Origin: Robiginitalea sp.
GTDB taxonomy: Bacteria; Bacteroidota; Bacteroidia; Flavobacteriales; Flavobacteriaceae
DNA length: 64,000 nucleotides
Assembly: GCA_024638915.1 (NCBI GenBank)
Contig: JAHEJJ010000007.1
Location: 23,266 to 87,265 of the forward strand
Direction: 5' to 3'
Within the stretch, counting starts at the first letter, position 1. Each line of letters begins with the position of its first letter. The translations under genes and the position numbers were made by a program. Below the pieces are notes generated by a model, which was not told where the DNA came from, did not search any database, and was given only the letters and a program-made list of their open reading frames with translations. This document shows, piece by piece, positions 34,800 through 43,457 of this stretch.

Positions 34800-35990
34800 T
34801 CAGAGCTGTTTAAGCACCGAGATCATAAGTTCCCGGCGTTGAAGTACTTCTTCCTGGCTCCAGCTGAGTTTTACAAGACATGAAATGGTCCGCGACATCC
34901 AGTGATCAGAAGCGGAAAAACTTTTATTATTCCAATTTCCGATCCCCTGTTGAACCTCATTGCTTAGGTTGCCAAGGCTTATCATCTGTTTTAGATGTTC
35001 CCATTTTCTATGATAGTGCCAGTTGTTGTCGTACCAGTAAAAACAAGCATCTATGCCTGCTTCGGTCAATTTCCGGATGGCATGGCGGGCCTTCTCTTCG
35101 TCGGGCAGAAAAAAATTAAGGAAAGAGTAATTTTCAACCCCGCCTTCCGGCACACGTCTGAATTCAATTTCCGGAATCTCCTGTAGTCCTTCCTTCAGTA
35201 TATTATAGTTCTTCTCCTGAATTTTAAGGAATTCGTCTATTCTTCTCAACTGTGCCAGCCCGATGGCAGCATTCAATTCAGAAATACGAAAATTATAACC
35301 CAGAAAAGGATGTTTTTCCGCACCACGATCTGTTCCTGCATGATCATGGCCATGGTCGGAATAATGGTCGGCCTTATGGTAATATTCAGTATTATCGGTA
35401 ATCAAGGCTCCGCCTTCTCCACAGGTAATCGTTTTTACATAGTCGAAACTAAAGCACCCTATATCGCCTATACTTCCCAGTGGCTGCCCTTTATAGGTCC
35501 CCCCGATAGCCTGGCAGGCATCTTCCAGCAATATCAAATTATATTCCTCGCATATAAACTTTAAGGTATCCAGATCGGCCATTGAACCGCACATGTGTAC
35601 TGGCATTATGACCCTGGTCTTGTCGGTAATGGCATTTCTGACCGCCTCAGGATCGAGGGTGAGGGTATCGTCTATATCCACCAAAACCGGGACCGCCCCC
35701 ATTGCTATCACCGCCTCAAAACTAGCGACAAATGTGAATACAGGCAGGATCACCTCATCCCCTGCTCCTACACCACTACTGGCCATAGCTACGGTTAACG
35801 CCGCCGTTCCGCTACTGAGGAGTTGCGCATGTTTTACCTGCATTCGCTTGGCCAACAAAAATTCCATTTCCCGGGCCTTCCAATGACCGTTGCGCATGCC
35901 GTCGAATCCATAGCGCATCAATACTCCTGATTCCAATACATCATGGGTCTCAGCCCGCTCCCTATCGCCAAATAATTCAAATCCTGGCAT
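34800..35990 (-). CDS. kdnA: KdnA-like 8-amino-3,8-dideoxy-manno-octulosonate aminotransferase
   Basis: This 396-residue fold-type I PLP enzyme is of the DegT/DnrJ/EryC1/StrS family. The PLP lysine is Lys186 in SFDYVKTITCGEGGA, with Asp157 in LLEDACQAIGG and the loop SSGTAALTVAM. Features such as MPGFELFGDRE, YSDHGHDHAGTDRGAE and CFYWYDNNWHYHRKWEHL match the Shewanella KdnA enzymes as I remember them, which convert Kdo into 8-amino-Kdo for lipopolysaccharide. The partner oxidase KdnB is not next to it. A different sugar aminotransferase is possible. Nitroreductase and TauE-family genes are immediately upstream on the same strand. Confidence 0.72.
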   Translation of the reverse strand: MPGFELFGDRERAETHDVLESGVLMRYGFDGMRNGHWKAREMEFLLAKRMQVKHAQLLSSGTAALTVAMASSGVGAGDEVILPVFTFVASFEAVIAMGAVPVLVDIDDTLTLDPEAVRNAITDKTRVIMPVHMCGSMADLDTLKFICEEYNLILLEDACQAIGGTYKGQPLGSIGDIGCFSFDYVKTITCGEGGALITDNTEYYHKADHYSDHGHDHAGTDRGAEKHPFLGYNFRISELNAAIGLAQLRRIDEFLKIQEKNYNILKEGLQEIPEIEFRRVPEGGVENYSFLNFFLPDEEKARHAIRKLTEAGIDACFYWYDNNWHYHRKWEHLKQMISLGNLSNEVQQGIGNWNNKSFSASDHWMSRTISCLVKLSWSQEEVLQRRELMISVLKQL

Positions 35991-36020
35991 AATAATTTTT
36001 TGATTAATACAAATTGAACG

Positions 36021-36665
36021 TCATTTCCTTGTTGTCATATCGATAATACTGTCTGTAAGCCGGCGACGCACTTTTTTAAATCCTGAAAACATGTCGTCCT
36101 CGGCCCTGTACCCAACTGGAAGCACCAATACCGATGTAAGTCCCCTAGCGGTCAGGCCGAGGATGCGATCGTACTCCGCCGGAACGAAGCCTTCCATCGG
36201 ACAAGAATCGATTCTTTCCAGGGCACATATGGTCAATAAATTTCCCAGTGCCAGGTAGGCCTGTTTCTTAGCCCATTCGAGGATCTCAGTCGGATCTTTT
36301 TTGGAGAAATCTTCGAGGAGTGCCTCTTTAAAAGGATCAAGAATTTCGTCGCTTGTCCCTCTGACTTGCTTTACCCTGTCAAAGTATGAATCGATATAGC
36401 GTCCATCTACCCCGGTTTCCACACATAGTATCAGCAAGTGGGAGGCTTGTCCTACCTGTGGCTGTGAATACGAATGAGGGGTGAGTTGCTCCTGTAGTTC
36501 TTTATCGCTTAAAACTACCAGTTTGATCGGTTGCAGCCCATATGATGTGGCGGTTAGGTTAAACGACTTTTTTAAAATATCTACCTTTTCCTGTGGTAAT
36601 ATCCGGTCTTCATTAAAGCGTTTTACCGCATATCGCCATTTAAGATCTTCTACTATATCATGCAT
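36021..36665 (-). CDS. Nitroreductase family FMN oxidoreductase
   Basis: The 214-residue product is an NfsB-type nitroreductase/dihydropteridine-reductase-like flavoprotein. It starts DIVEDLKWRYAVKRFNEDR and has SYGLQPIKLVVLSDKE, PHSYSQPQVGQASHLL and the FMN-binding C-terminal LGLTARGLTSVLVLPVGYR, ending with a basic tail (RRRLTD). It uses NAD(P)H to reduce nitro compounds or quinones. It lies 10 bases after the TauE gene and 30 bases ahead of kdnA, so it is part of the same transcript. Confidence 0.88.
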   Translation of the reverse strand: MHDIVEDLKWRYAVKRFNEDRILPQEKVDILKKSFNLTATSYGLQPIKLVVLSDKELQEQLTPHSYSQPQVGQASHLLILCVETGVDGRYIDSYFDRVKQVRGTSDEILDPFKEALLEDFSKKDPTEILEWAKKQAYLALGNLLTICALERIDSCPMEGFVPAEYDRILGLTARGLTSVLVLPVGYRAEDDMFSGFKKVRRRLTDSIIDMTTRK

Positions 36666-36675
36666 ATTATTACTA

Positions 36676-37428
36676 TTAAAAAAACCAAAGTTTGATCGCC
36701 ATGACCACCACCATGACCACCAGAAATACTTTTATAAAATTATCCCCTTTGCGTACCGAGATCCTGCTTGAAAACCAGGCACCTGTACCATTACCGATCG
36801 CCAGTACCAACCCTACCTTCCACAACACCTTATCGTTATAAAGAAATACCCCCAGGGCAGAAAGCGTATATATGAACACTACTGCCACCTTGGTGGCATT
36901 GGCACGTACCAGCGACATATGGTTGACGTAGTGCAAAAATAAAAGAATTACAAAGCCGATCCCCGCATTGATGAAACCGCCATAAATGCCGATAAAAAAA
37001 AAGGCGATGATACCGATCCAAAGATATTTCCCCGTAAGACGTTCTTTGAGATCAGCAGCACTGATCCTGGGTTTAAATACAATGATCAAGACGACCAGCA
37101 GCATGATGATGGCCAGGATCCTGTTAAAGGTTTCCCCCTTTATATCTACAGCGATCTGAGCGCCGATGATCGCTCCCAGAAGTGCTGATATACCTAAATA
37201 AATATTGAAGGGGAATGTGCTGACACCCTTGCTTTTAAAACCGGCGATGCCCATCGAATTTTGGATTATAATGGCGACGCGGTTGGTTCCGTTGGCCACA
37301 CTGGGCGGTAAGCCTAAAAATATAAGCACCGGTAATGAAATAAGGGACCCGCCACCGGCAATGGTATTGATGAACCCCACTACAAACCCGACTACGATCA
37401 GCAAAAGGTAATGATACCATTCCTCCAT
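36676..37428 (-). CDS. TauE/SafE family permease
   Basis: The 250-residue integral membrane protein belongs to the TauE/SafE (DUF81) family, which moves sulfite, sulfonates or related anions. It starts EEWYHYLLLIVVGFVVGF, has GGGSLISLPVLIFLGLPPSVANGTNR (first half, read in pieces) and a second repeat with GIGFVILLFLHYVNHM, the usual internal duplication of about eight helices. ATG 37428 is used rather than 37467. The gene is first of the TauE-nitroreductase-kdnA unit. Confidence 0.88.
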   Translation of the reverse strand: MEEWYHYLLLIVVGFVVGFINTIAGGGSLISLPVLIFLGLPPSVANGTNRVAIIIQNSMGIAGFKSKGVSTFPFNIYLGISALLGAIIGAQIAVDIKGETFNRILAIIMLLVVLIIVFKPRISAADLKERLTGKYLWIGIIAFFFIGIYGGFINAGIGFVILLFLHYVNHMSLVRANATKVAVVFIYTLSALGVFLYNDKVLWKVGLVLAIGNGTGAWFSSRISVRKGDNFIKVFLVVMVVVMAIKLWFF

Positions 37429-37495
37429 TGGGCAAAAGTACAGCTTCTTTCGAAGACTTAAAATCATGTATTTTTACAACTCTCCTGCGTCACAA

Positions 37496-37527
37496 TAAAA
37501 AAAAGGCAGCTTCGATGAAGCTGCCTT
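37496..37527 (-). terminator. Rho-independent terminator of the response regulator gene
   Basis: Perfect 10-base-pair stem (aaggcagctt pairs with aagctgcctt) around a 5-base loop, with an A run on the plus strand that is a T run on the minus strand. It lies 63 bases after the stop of the response regulator gene. Confidence 0.88.
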
Positions 37528-37589
37528 CCAACCATAAACAAACCGCAGGCTCACCCCAGTGTGAACGCTGCGGCAGTTACGCTACACCA

Positions 37590-38225
37590 TCAGGATGCAA
37601 AATCCCATTCTCGGAGCTTCTGAAGCGCTTCAGATTTGGAATTCACATCCAGTTTTAAATAAATATTTTGAATATGGAAATTAATCGTACTGGGGGTCAC
37701 AAATAATTTATCGGCTATAGCCTTATAGGTTGCCCCCTGCCCGAGGTATTCAATGATCTGGTTTTCCCGGTCCGAAAAGATCCGATACGACTTCCTCTGG
37801 AACATCGAAATGATCTTTTTGGCGATATCGCTGCTTAGCGCGGCTCCTTCATCCCTGATGGAGTTAAGTGCCCTCAATAGCCTCTTTTTCGAAATGGGCT
37901 TAGTGAGATATCCATTTACCTGGTTTTTAAATGCCTTCTTAATGATTTCAAAATCATCTTCCTTGCTCACCATGATCACCTTTACCTCAGGATCTATCTC
38001 CTTAAATTGTGCGATGCCTTCTATTCCGGTAAGACCATCAGACATATTTACTTCTGATAGGATGAGATCGGGCTCAACGTATTCAAATTCCTCAAGGGCA
38101 TCCTCTACCGAATTGTAGATACCTTCTAGTGAATAGTTGAAATAGGATCGGAAATAATGATGGTAGGTACTGTGAAACGAAACATCATTATCAATAGCGA
38201 TAATCTTTAGAGTAGTTGTTTCCAT
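37590..38225 (-). CDS. LuxR-type response regulator with Glu at the phosphorylation site
   Basis: The 211-residue product has a receiver domain (about 1-125) and a LuxR-type HTH (about 145-211: DRENQIIEYLGQGATYKAIADKLF, read in parts). The receiver keeps acidic residues D12 and D14, Ser87 and Lys109, but the position of the phosphorylated Asp is Glu58 in DLILSEVNMSDG. Glu at this position often mimics the phosphorylated state, so the protein may be always active or signal-independent. No kinase gene is adjacent; a histidine kinase lies 10 kb away but is unlinked. It has its own terminator. Confidence 0.88.
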   Translation of the reverse strand: METTTLKIIAIDNDVSFHSTYHHYFRSYFNYSLEGIYNSVEDALEEFEYVEPDLILSEVNMSDGLTGIEGIAQFKEIDPEVKVIMVSKEDDFEIIKKAFKNQVNGYLTKPISKKRLLRALNSIRDEGAALSSDIAKKIISMFQRKSYRIFSDRENQIIEYLGQGATYKAIADKLFVTPSTINFHIQNIYLKLDVNSKSEALQKLREWDFAS

Positions 38226-38705
38226 TTTGGGTAATATTTGGGGTTGTGTTTTTTGGGTTGTATCTATTACTTCAATTCATGAGCATATTATTCCACCTGT
38301 ATTTAGCCGGGTTGAAGGGCACACAGGGAGCCAGATCGCATCTAAGGATGGGTCTGAAAATACCTGCCAACTATCCGGATTGGACTGTCGGTTAAAAGGA
38401 ATTAATAAGTATGCTTAACGGTTCAATTTGCCGCTACAGAAGATCCGTTATAACGGATAGGCGGCTTTATTCTTTTGATGCGCTAAAAAAACTTGGGAAG
38501 TCTTCATAGATGGGGGTTTTGGGGTTATTATAAGATTCGGGTTGTTAATTTTACGTACGATGAAAGTACCTATTTTCACGACGAATACCTAAAATAAGTA
38601 AGTGTTTTCGTTCAACTGCAGATTATTTTAACTTACCGACTAAGCGGTCTGCGGTCCTTGCCTGGGGCTTCTTCATTTTTGAAAAAGCCCCGGCCAGACC
38701 GTAGG
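38226..38705. other. 480-base intergenic region
   Basis: No convincing gene. A 63-codon plus-strand frame at 38227 has no family features and was rejected. The right end holds a long hairpin (38653-38700) after the PorP/SprF gene. Confidence 0.55.
38653..38700 (-). terminator. Terminator-like hairpin after the PorP/SprF gene
   Basis: A hairpin with arms around ggtccttgcctggggctt and aaagccccggccagacc, with a small bulge, closes over a loop of about 10 bases. The stop of the PorP/SprF gene is at 38706 on the minus strand, so this is its 3' end. A clear T run was not seen. Confidence 0.65.
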
Positions 38706-40451
38706 TCAACGTTGCTCGTATTGTACCGCTGCGGTGGCCACCGGTTCGTAGATCTCAAGGATCCATTTCTCATCCTCATAGTCTCCGTCCAGGTGCGAGT
38801 TCATCGCTAAACGAGCATCGTCTTTATTGGGAAAATCGGCCAGATATACGTAATACAACCCATTCTTTCTATTATAAAATTGTCTGGCATTCAAACCTTC
38901 ATTGTTCAACTTGTTTACAAAAGCCTTTAAATACCTTTTATTCGAATAAACATTGACAATTAAATAATAACCAGAATCAACCCCGATAATATCCGACCGA
39001 TTTTGATTTCGTATTGGAATTTCTTTAAAATCCTTTCTTGCAGGCACCTTGGTGCTAGGTTCAGCAGCTGCCTGGGTAACCTTTTTCTTTGGTACATAAA
39101 TATTGTTATCAATGGAAGCAGTGGCGGTTTCATAATTAACACCGGTTAAGCGGTTGAAACGGTCCTTGGTCTTCACATCGATTTCATTTCGCATGAGCCT
39201 GACGATAGTTTCGAACTGCTTTTCATACATCGCCGTTCGGGCTTTTTCTATCGAGTCTTGCCTCCAGATCAACTCATCCAGGATCAAACGGTTTTCCATC
39301 GCGAGGCTATGATCCTGTTGCTGAGTGGTACTCAGGGCCACTGCCGTTTTATCGACCGTGGTGTTTGTCCTGTCCTTCTTCCTGCCTTTTTGCTCCTGTT
39401 GCTCTTTTTTCAGCTGCGCGATCTGCTCCTCATAATTCCTTACGATCCTGTCGATTTGTGCATCCTTGGAATCCACACTGCTGAACAAACCATCGGGCGT
39501 GCTAAGGTCCTCCTTAAATGTATAGGCCAACGATAATTCGTGGTTCCATCCCAAATTGGCAGATTGATCTGAAATATTCTTCTCCATCAGATACCCGATG
39601 GAAAGTTGCTTGCTCAGATTAAACCCAAGTCCGAAGGAAAGTCCAAAGGTCTGATCATAGGTACTCTGCAACCATCCATAATTTGGTAAATCGAGTAGTA
39701 TGGAGCCGATATAAGTGAAATCACCTTCGGTATTCTGACCTACCTGCACCAGGGGCATCATTCTGGCATTCTCGAAAAGCCCGGCAGTAGCCGCAAAAAG
39801 ATGGCTATACTGTACAGAAGCTTTCAGATTTTCAGTTCCAAAACCCGTAATGAGTTCGTTCGAGGTCTGATTGTACTCTATCAGGTCTTTGGCATAGAGT
39901 CCGAAATCGAACTGGCCTACTGATAAAGCGATCCCGGGATGGATCCCGATTCTGTTCTCACGTCGGGTATCGAGCAGTGTAGGGTCGTTTTCAGGGGTAA
40001 CTATACGGTCCTGATCCAGGCCACCACTCATATAACTTACATTGGTACCAAAGGTCAGGCTGGTCTTATCACCCAGTCGAACCGAGTTGGCATAATTGGC
40101 ATTAAAGCCAAATTCCTGCATTATTCCCGACCATTGGCCATAAATACCGATACCGAGTGCTGTATGTTCGTTCATCTTATTGCTAAAACCGAGGTAATAA
40201 TTCTGTGCATTGTCCTCAAACGAAGCGTACTGGTTCCGGTGAAGGATATTGATGTACGATTTGTTTTCACGGACCAATGAGAAGGTCGGGTTGATTAAAA
40301 ATCGATTAAAAAACAGCTGGTTGTGAAAAGTAGCGTTTACACTGATCTCTGTCAGGTTTTCCTGTCCGTATGTGGCGCTAAGGCCAAGCAGCAGGCAGAT
40401 TGAGATAATCAGATAGTTCTTTCTTTCCGTTATGTGGCTAAAAGCATTCAT
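38706..40451 (-). CDS. PorP/SprF family protein with coiled coil and SPOR-like tail
   Basis: The 581-residue product starts with a signal peptide (LIISICLLLGLSATYGQ). The next 270 residues are a PorP/SprF beta-barrel-type domain with INPTFSLVRENKSYINILHRNQY and alternating amphipathic strands. A coiled coil follows (NYEEQIAQLKKEQQEQKGRK region, about 335-350) and then a low-complexity linker. The last 85 residues (GYYLIVNVYSNKRYLKAFVN, VYLADFPNKDDARLAMN) look like a SPOR domain. PorP/SprF proteins attach type IX-secreted adhesins to the surface; they are usually near 310 residues. The extra SPOR would bind denuded peptidoglycan. Confidence 0.8.
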   Translation of the reverse strand: MNAFSHITERKNYLIISICLLLGLSATYGQENLTEISVNATFHNQLFFNRFLINPTFSLVRENKSYINILHRNQYASFEDNAQNYYLGFSNKMNEHTALGIGIYGQWSGIMQEFGFNANYANSVRLGDKTSLTFGTNVSYMSGGLDQDRIVTPENDPTLLDTRRENRIGIHPGIALSVGQFDFGLYAKDLIEYNQTSNELITGFGTENLKASVQYSHLFAATAGLFENARMMPLVQVGQNTEGDFTYIGSILLDLPNYGWLQSTYDQTFGLSFGLGFNLSKQLSIGYLMEKNISDQSANLGWNHELSLAYTFKEDLSTPDGLFSSVDSKDAQIDRIVRNYEEQIAQLKKEQQEQKGRKKDRTNTTVDKTAVALSTTQQQDHSLAMENRLILDELIWRQDSIEKARTAMYEKQFETIVRLMRNEIDVKTKDRFNRLTGVNYETATASIDNNIYVPKKKVTQAAAEPSTKVPARKDFKEIPIRNQNRSDIIGVDSGYYLIVNVYSNKRYLKAFVNKLNNEGLNARQFYNRKNGLYYVYLADFPNKDDARLAMNSHLDGDYEDEKWILEIYEPVATAAVQYEQR

Positions 40452-40583
40452 AACTATCATCTTTAGGGTTGTATTGTCGGAAAATGGTTGTTAGACCATC
40501 ATCCATCGGGGTTGTTTTTCCTGGAATTACTTCCGGGTAAACGATCTGCCAAACCAGGGGTCAGATGGCGGGGCGATCGGTAT

Positions 40584-40608
40584 TTCCCCGGCCATATATG
40601 CCGGGGAA
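40584..40608. repeat. Perfect 9-base-pair hairpin between the PorP/SprF and PD40 genes
   Basis: ttccccggc (40584-40592) pairs with gccggggaa (40600-40608) around a 7-base loop. It has no T run on the minus strand, so it may adjust relative mRNA levels between the two genes rather than stop transcription. Confidence 0.6.
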
Positions 40609-40619
40609 GGTTCCATTTA

Positions 40620-41897
40620 TTAGTCCTGAAATAAGGTGTTGGTATACCCTGTACTCAGGGAATTATTCACCAGGTTGAGATATTCGTGATCTGCTTTCTC
40701 AAGCAGGGCCTGTTCTTCGGCTCCGCTATAGGAGAACACCAGTTGACGTATGTCTTTATTCGCTTTTCCGCGGTTAGACATTACATAGCCCATGCCTCGA
40801 TCGGTCATCAAAGCGATAGAGAAATCATCCTGTTTGCTATTGATGGGACTGCCAAGGTTAATAGCCGGTCCGAGCTGATTCTTGGCGATCTGCGTGGCAT
40901 ATAGATCAAGGCCTCCGTAACCGTCGCGCCCGTTAGAGGCAAAGAACAACAGTGTTCCGTTTACAAGATTCGGATAGAGATCGTCCTTTACAGAATTCAC
41001 CTTGCTACCCAGGTTCTGGGCTGTGCCGAATTGGCCGGTCGACTTTAATTCAGCTACATAGATATCGTAAGCCCCATAGCTGCCTGGCATATCGGAGGCA
41101 AAGAAGAGTCTTTTACCATCTTCGGATATCGCGGGGTGCACTGCCGAAGCATATTTCGGACATACCGCTACTTCATCGATGTTGGTCCACTGCCCGTTGA
41201 CGCGATCGGCTTTGTAAATCTTATACATCTTCTGTTTTTTGGAAAAAATCCCATACAGAGGTTTTACGTATACAGCTTTACTGAAATAAGCCGTTCCGCC
41301 GTCAGATGTCACCGCAATTGGGGGATCATATGCGTCTGAATACTTGGGTGCGGTTCGGGCAGTAACCAACTCTTCCCGCTCACTGGCCAGGACCAGTTGT
41401 TTCAGTTCGTCTAGCGACTGAGACTTGTGGATAGCCGCAAAATCGATTTCCCTGTACTTGCTCACAGGTGAAGTTGAGGCATAACGTCGTTGATTTTCTT
41501 TTTTGATCTGATAATCCTTTTTGATAACAGATACCCAGTCCTTTTCCACTTCAAAAGTCGGGGCTTCAACATTTTTTGCTTTGGCCATCGCAAATTCGTA
41601 GCGCTCATAATAACTGGTACTGATGTTTTGATCATCGGTCAGGTCGATCAGCTTCTGATACCAGAAAGCTGCCGTTTCATAATGCTCCATAAGGAAGTTG
41701 GCATTCCCGAGATCTTCAAAGATCTCTTGTTCGGAATAGCCCATTTTTACCAGCTTTAGGTAGTCGTCTATCCTCTTGTCGGCCTCCTGCCTTTTGGTTA
41801 GGGTCGTACTGACATCTCTGGGTTGCTGTGCACCCACGGTAAGAAGCATAAGTAAGCAAGTCATGAAAACAGTGCTTCTGTAGGTAAATAAATTTTT
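40620..41897 (-). CDS. PD40 (WD40-like beta-propeller) protein with TPR-like N-terminus
   Basis: The 425-residue product has a signal peptide (YRSTVFMTCLLMLLTVGAQ). An N-terminal helical part follows with TPR-like character (FEDLGNANFLMEHYETAAFWYQKL). The rest is a PD40 propeller: SDGGTAYFSKAVY, HPAISEDGKRLFFASDM, YPNLVNGTLLFFASNGRDGY. Proteins of this kind, usually ending in an OmpA peptidoglycan-binding domain, sit beside PorP/SprF in flavobacteria; the OmpA domain is missing here and the protein ends soon after the propeller. It is upstream of the PorP/SprF gene on the same strand. Confidence 0.82.
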   Translation of the reverse strand, partial: KNLFTYRSTVFMTCLLMLLTVGAQQPRDVSTTLTKRQEADKRIDDYLKLVKMGYSEQEIFEDLGNANFLMEHYETAAFWYQKLIDLTDDQNISTSYYERYEFAMAKAKNVEAPTFEVEKDWVSVIKKDYQIKKENQRRYASTSPVSKYREIDFAAIHKSQSLDELKQLVLASEREELVTARTAPKYSDAYDPPIAVTSDGGTAYFSKAVYVKPLYGIFSKKQKMYKIYKADRVNGQWTNIDEVAVCPKYASAVHPAISEDGKRLFFASDMPGSYGAYDIYVAELKSTGQFGTAQNLGSKVNSVKDDLYPNLVNGTLLFFASNGRDGYGGLDLYATQIAKNQLGPAINLGSPINSKQDDFSIALMTDRGMGYVMSNRGKANKDIRQLVFSYSGAEEQALLEKADHEYLNLVNNSLSTGYTNTLFQD

Positions 41898-42410
41898 CAT
41901 AACACGAGATATTGGGGTTTGTGAAATCAAAGATCGAATAAGAAATCATGGCCGGGTTATGAATTTTTCACAGGTTTTTTTTGGATTTTTGTGGTTTTTT
42001 GTTAAAAAATTGATCGATCGCTATGAATTTTTCACAGTTTCGATAAGATGATTTCTTTTTCGGTTCAATGATATCGATAAACGGCATAGTGCCAAAATGG
42101 CTTAAAATCGCATTCGATAAATGGTCGATTTATGGGGTTAAACGGTAAAAAATCATCCCTAATAGTTCTTATTATATGATGATTTATCCCTCCGGATCAA
42201 AAAAAATGGCTCCATGATCGTCCTTGTTCAAATTGGCATTCCCAACTCTATAATTGTAGGTGAATCAGTGCAGGAACCCTCCTTCTATATTATCATTTCT
42301 ACCATTATGTTAAGCCGTATAAATTGTATAAATTGCGTCCTGCGATACGGTTTTACCACTCGTATCCAATGATTCAAAAAAAACCTTTTATATCCTATAA
42401 TACCCGATAA
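41898..42410. other. 513-base intergenic region between divergent genes
   Basis: AT-rich, with no gene seen. It holds the promoters of the PD40 gene (minus) and the DUF2490 gene (plus), and a 16-base direct repeat at 41958 and 42022. Confidence 0.55.
41958..42037. repeat. Pair of 16-base direct repeats
   Basis: tatgaatttttcacag occurs at 41958-41973 and again at 42022-42037. The starts are 64 bases apart, about six helical turns. They lie upstream of the PD40 gene on the minus strand and could be an operator pair. Confidence 0.65.
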
Positions 42411-43112
42411 ATGACCCCCATTGTGAACCGACGATTACTCCTAATTTTTACTTTGTTTGTCTTGATATGCTCTAAGCTGGTGGCCCAGGAAGGAGATAAA
42501 CTGGGCTCCTGGTATGTCTACAATGGGTTTTTAAAATTCAGCCCTAAAACGGAACTATTTATAGAATCCCAATGGCGTACCTACGAGCCGATCAACAATT
42601 CGCAAACATTTTTCTTCAGGCCTTTTTTCAGTTATAATTTCAATCCGAATTTTCAGCTGAGCCTCGGGCAGGAATATCATATGAACTGGACTTTCGCTAC
42701 CGATACTGAGGGTAAGGTTAAAACAGAAGAATACCGGACCACCATCCAACCGATGCTCTTCCATAATGTAGGCCGTGTTTCTTTTCAGCACCGATACCGA
42801 TACGAATGGCGATTTTTGGATGAAAAAGGAAAGCAACGTACCCGTTACCGGATCCAGCTGGGCATACCTATTTCTAAACCCGAAATGGTCCAGGGAACAT
42901 GGTTCACCACGGTGGGTCATGAATTTATGGTTGATACCAAACCCGATGTCCAGTTAAGCCAGATGCGAACCTATGCCATGCTGGGCTATCAGATCGGTAA
43001 AAAGACCCATATTCAGTTTGGATACATGTATATCAGTCGGCCGCGGGCTGATAATCTTCACCGGCTTCAGTTCTTCCTGACCCAGAAGTTTTCCTTTTAT
43101 CAGAAGGATTAG
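42411..43112 (+). CDS. DUF2490 family secreted protein
   Basis: The 233-residue product starts with a signal peptide (NRRLLLIFTLFVLICSKLVAQ, cleaved about residue 26). The mature protein is a repeated pattern of beta strands (ELFIESQWRTYEP, FFFRPFFSYNFNPNFQLSLG, FQHRYRYEWRFLDE, IQFGYMYISRPRAD), matching DUF2490, a likely outer-membrane beta-barrel. Function unknown. It is the only gene between the divergent gap and the NIPSNAP gene 345 bases downstream. Confidence 0.82.
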   Translation: MTPIVNRRLLLIFTLFVLICSKLVAQEGDKLGSWYVYNGFLKFSPKTELFIESQWRTYEPINNSQTFFFRPFFSYNFNPNFQLSLGQEYHMNWTFATDTEGKVKTEEYRTTIQPMLFHNVGRVSFQHRYRYEWRFLDEKGKQRTRYRIQLGIPISKPEMVQGTWFTTVGHEFMVDTKPDVQLSQMRTYAMLGYQIGKKTHIQFGYMYISRPRADNLHRLQFFLTQKFSFYQKD

Positions 43113-43457
43113 GTTTCACCTGCGAGGACTTATTGGTCAAAATTCCCCAAAAATTATCGGCGGTTGACCATCTCTCGAAAAAACACTATTTCTTTAGGTA
43201 TAGAAATAAATATTTTACTTCTAACTAATTATTTTTGAATATATAACATAATTATATCTAAACTTTTGCTTTAAATATAAAGAGATTGATCATTATGTTC
43301 GATAGTTTATATAAATATTGAAATCATGAATCACAATGCTTCCGATTCAAGATGCCCTTCATCGATTAGCATCTATGATTTTGACCAGGATAAGACCGGA
43401 AAATTACCTCATAAGTTTACGATTCACTAAATTGAAGAACAATCAAAAGAATAGACT
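43113..43457. other. Intergenic region of 345 bases
   Basis: Very AT-rich. It contains one possible 34-codon frame (43326-43430) whose product is not recognisable. No promoter element or terminator stood out. Confidence 0.5.

Noticed and set aside
38227..38418. 63-codon plus-strand frame in the 480-base gap
   Set aside because: No recognised family, no ribosome site, Cys/His-rich random-looking sequence.
43326..43430. 34-codon frame before the NIPSNAP gene
   Set aside because: Short, no leader, no similarity; could be real but is not supported.
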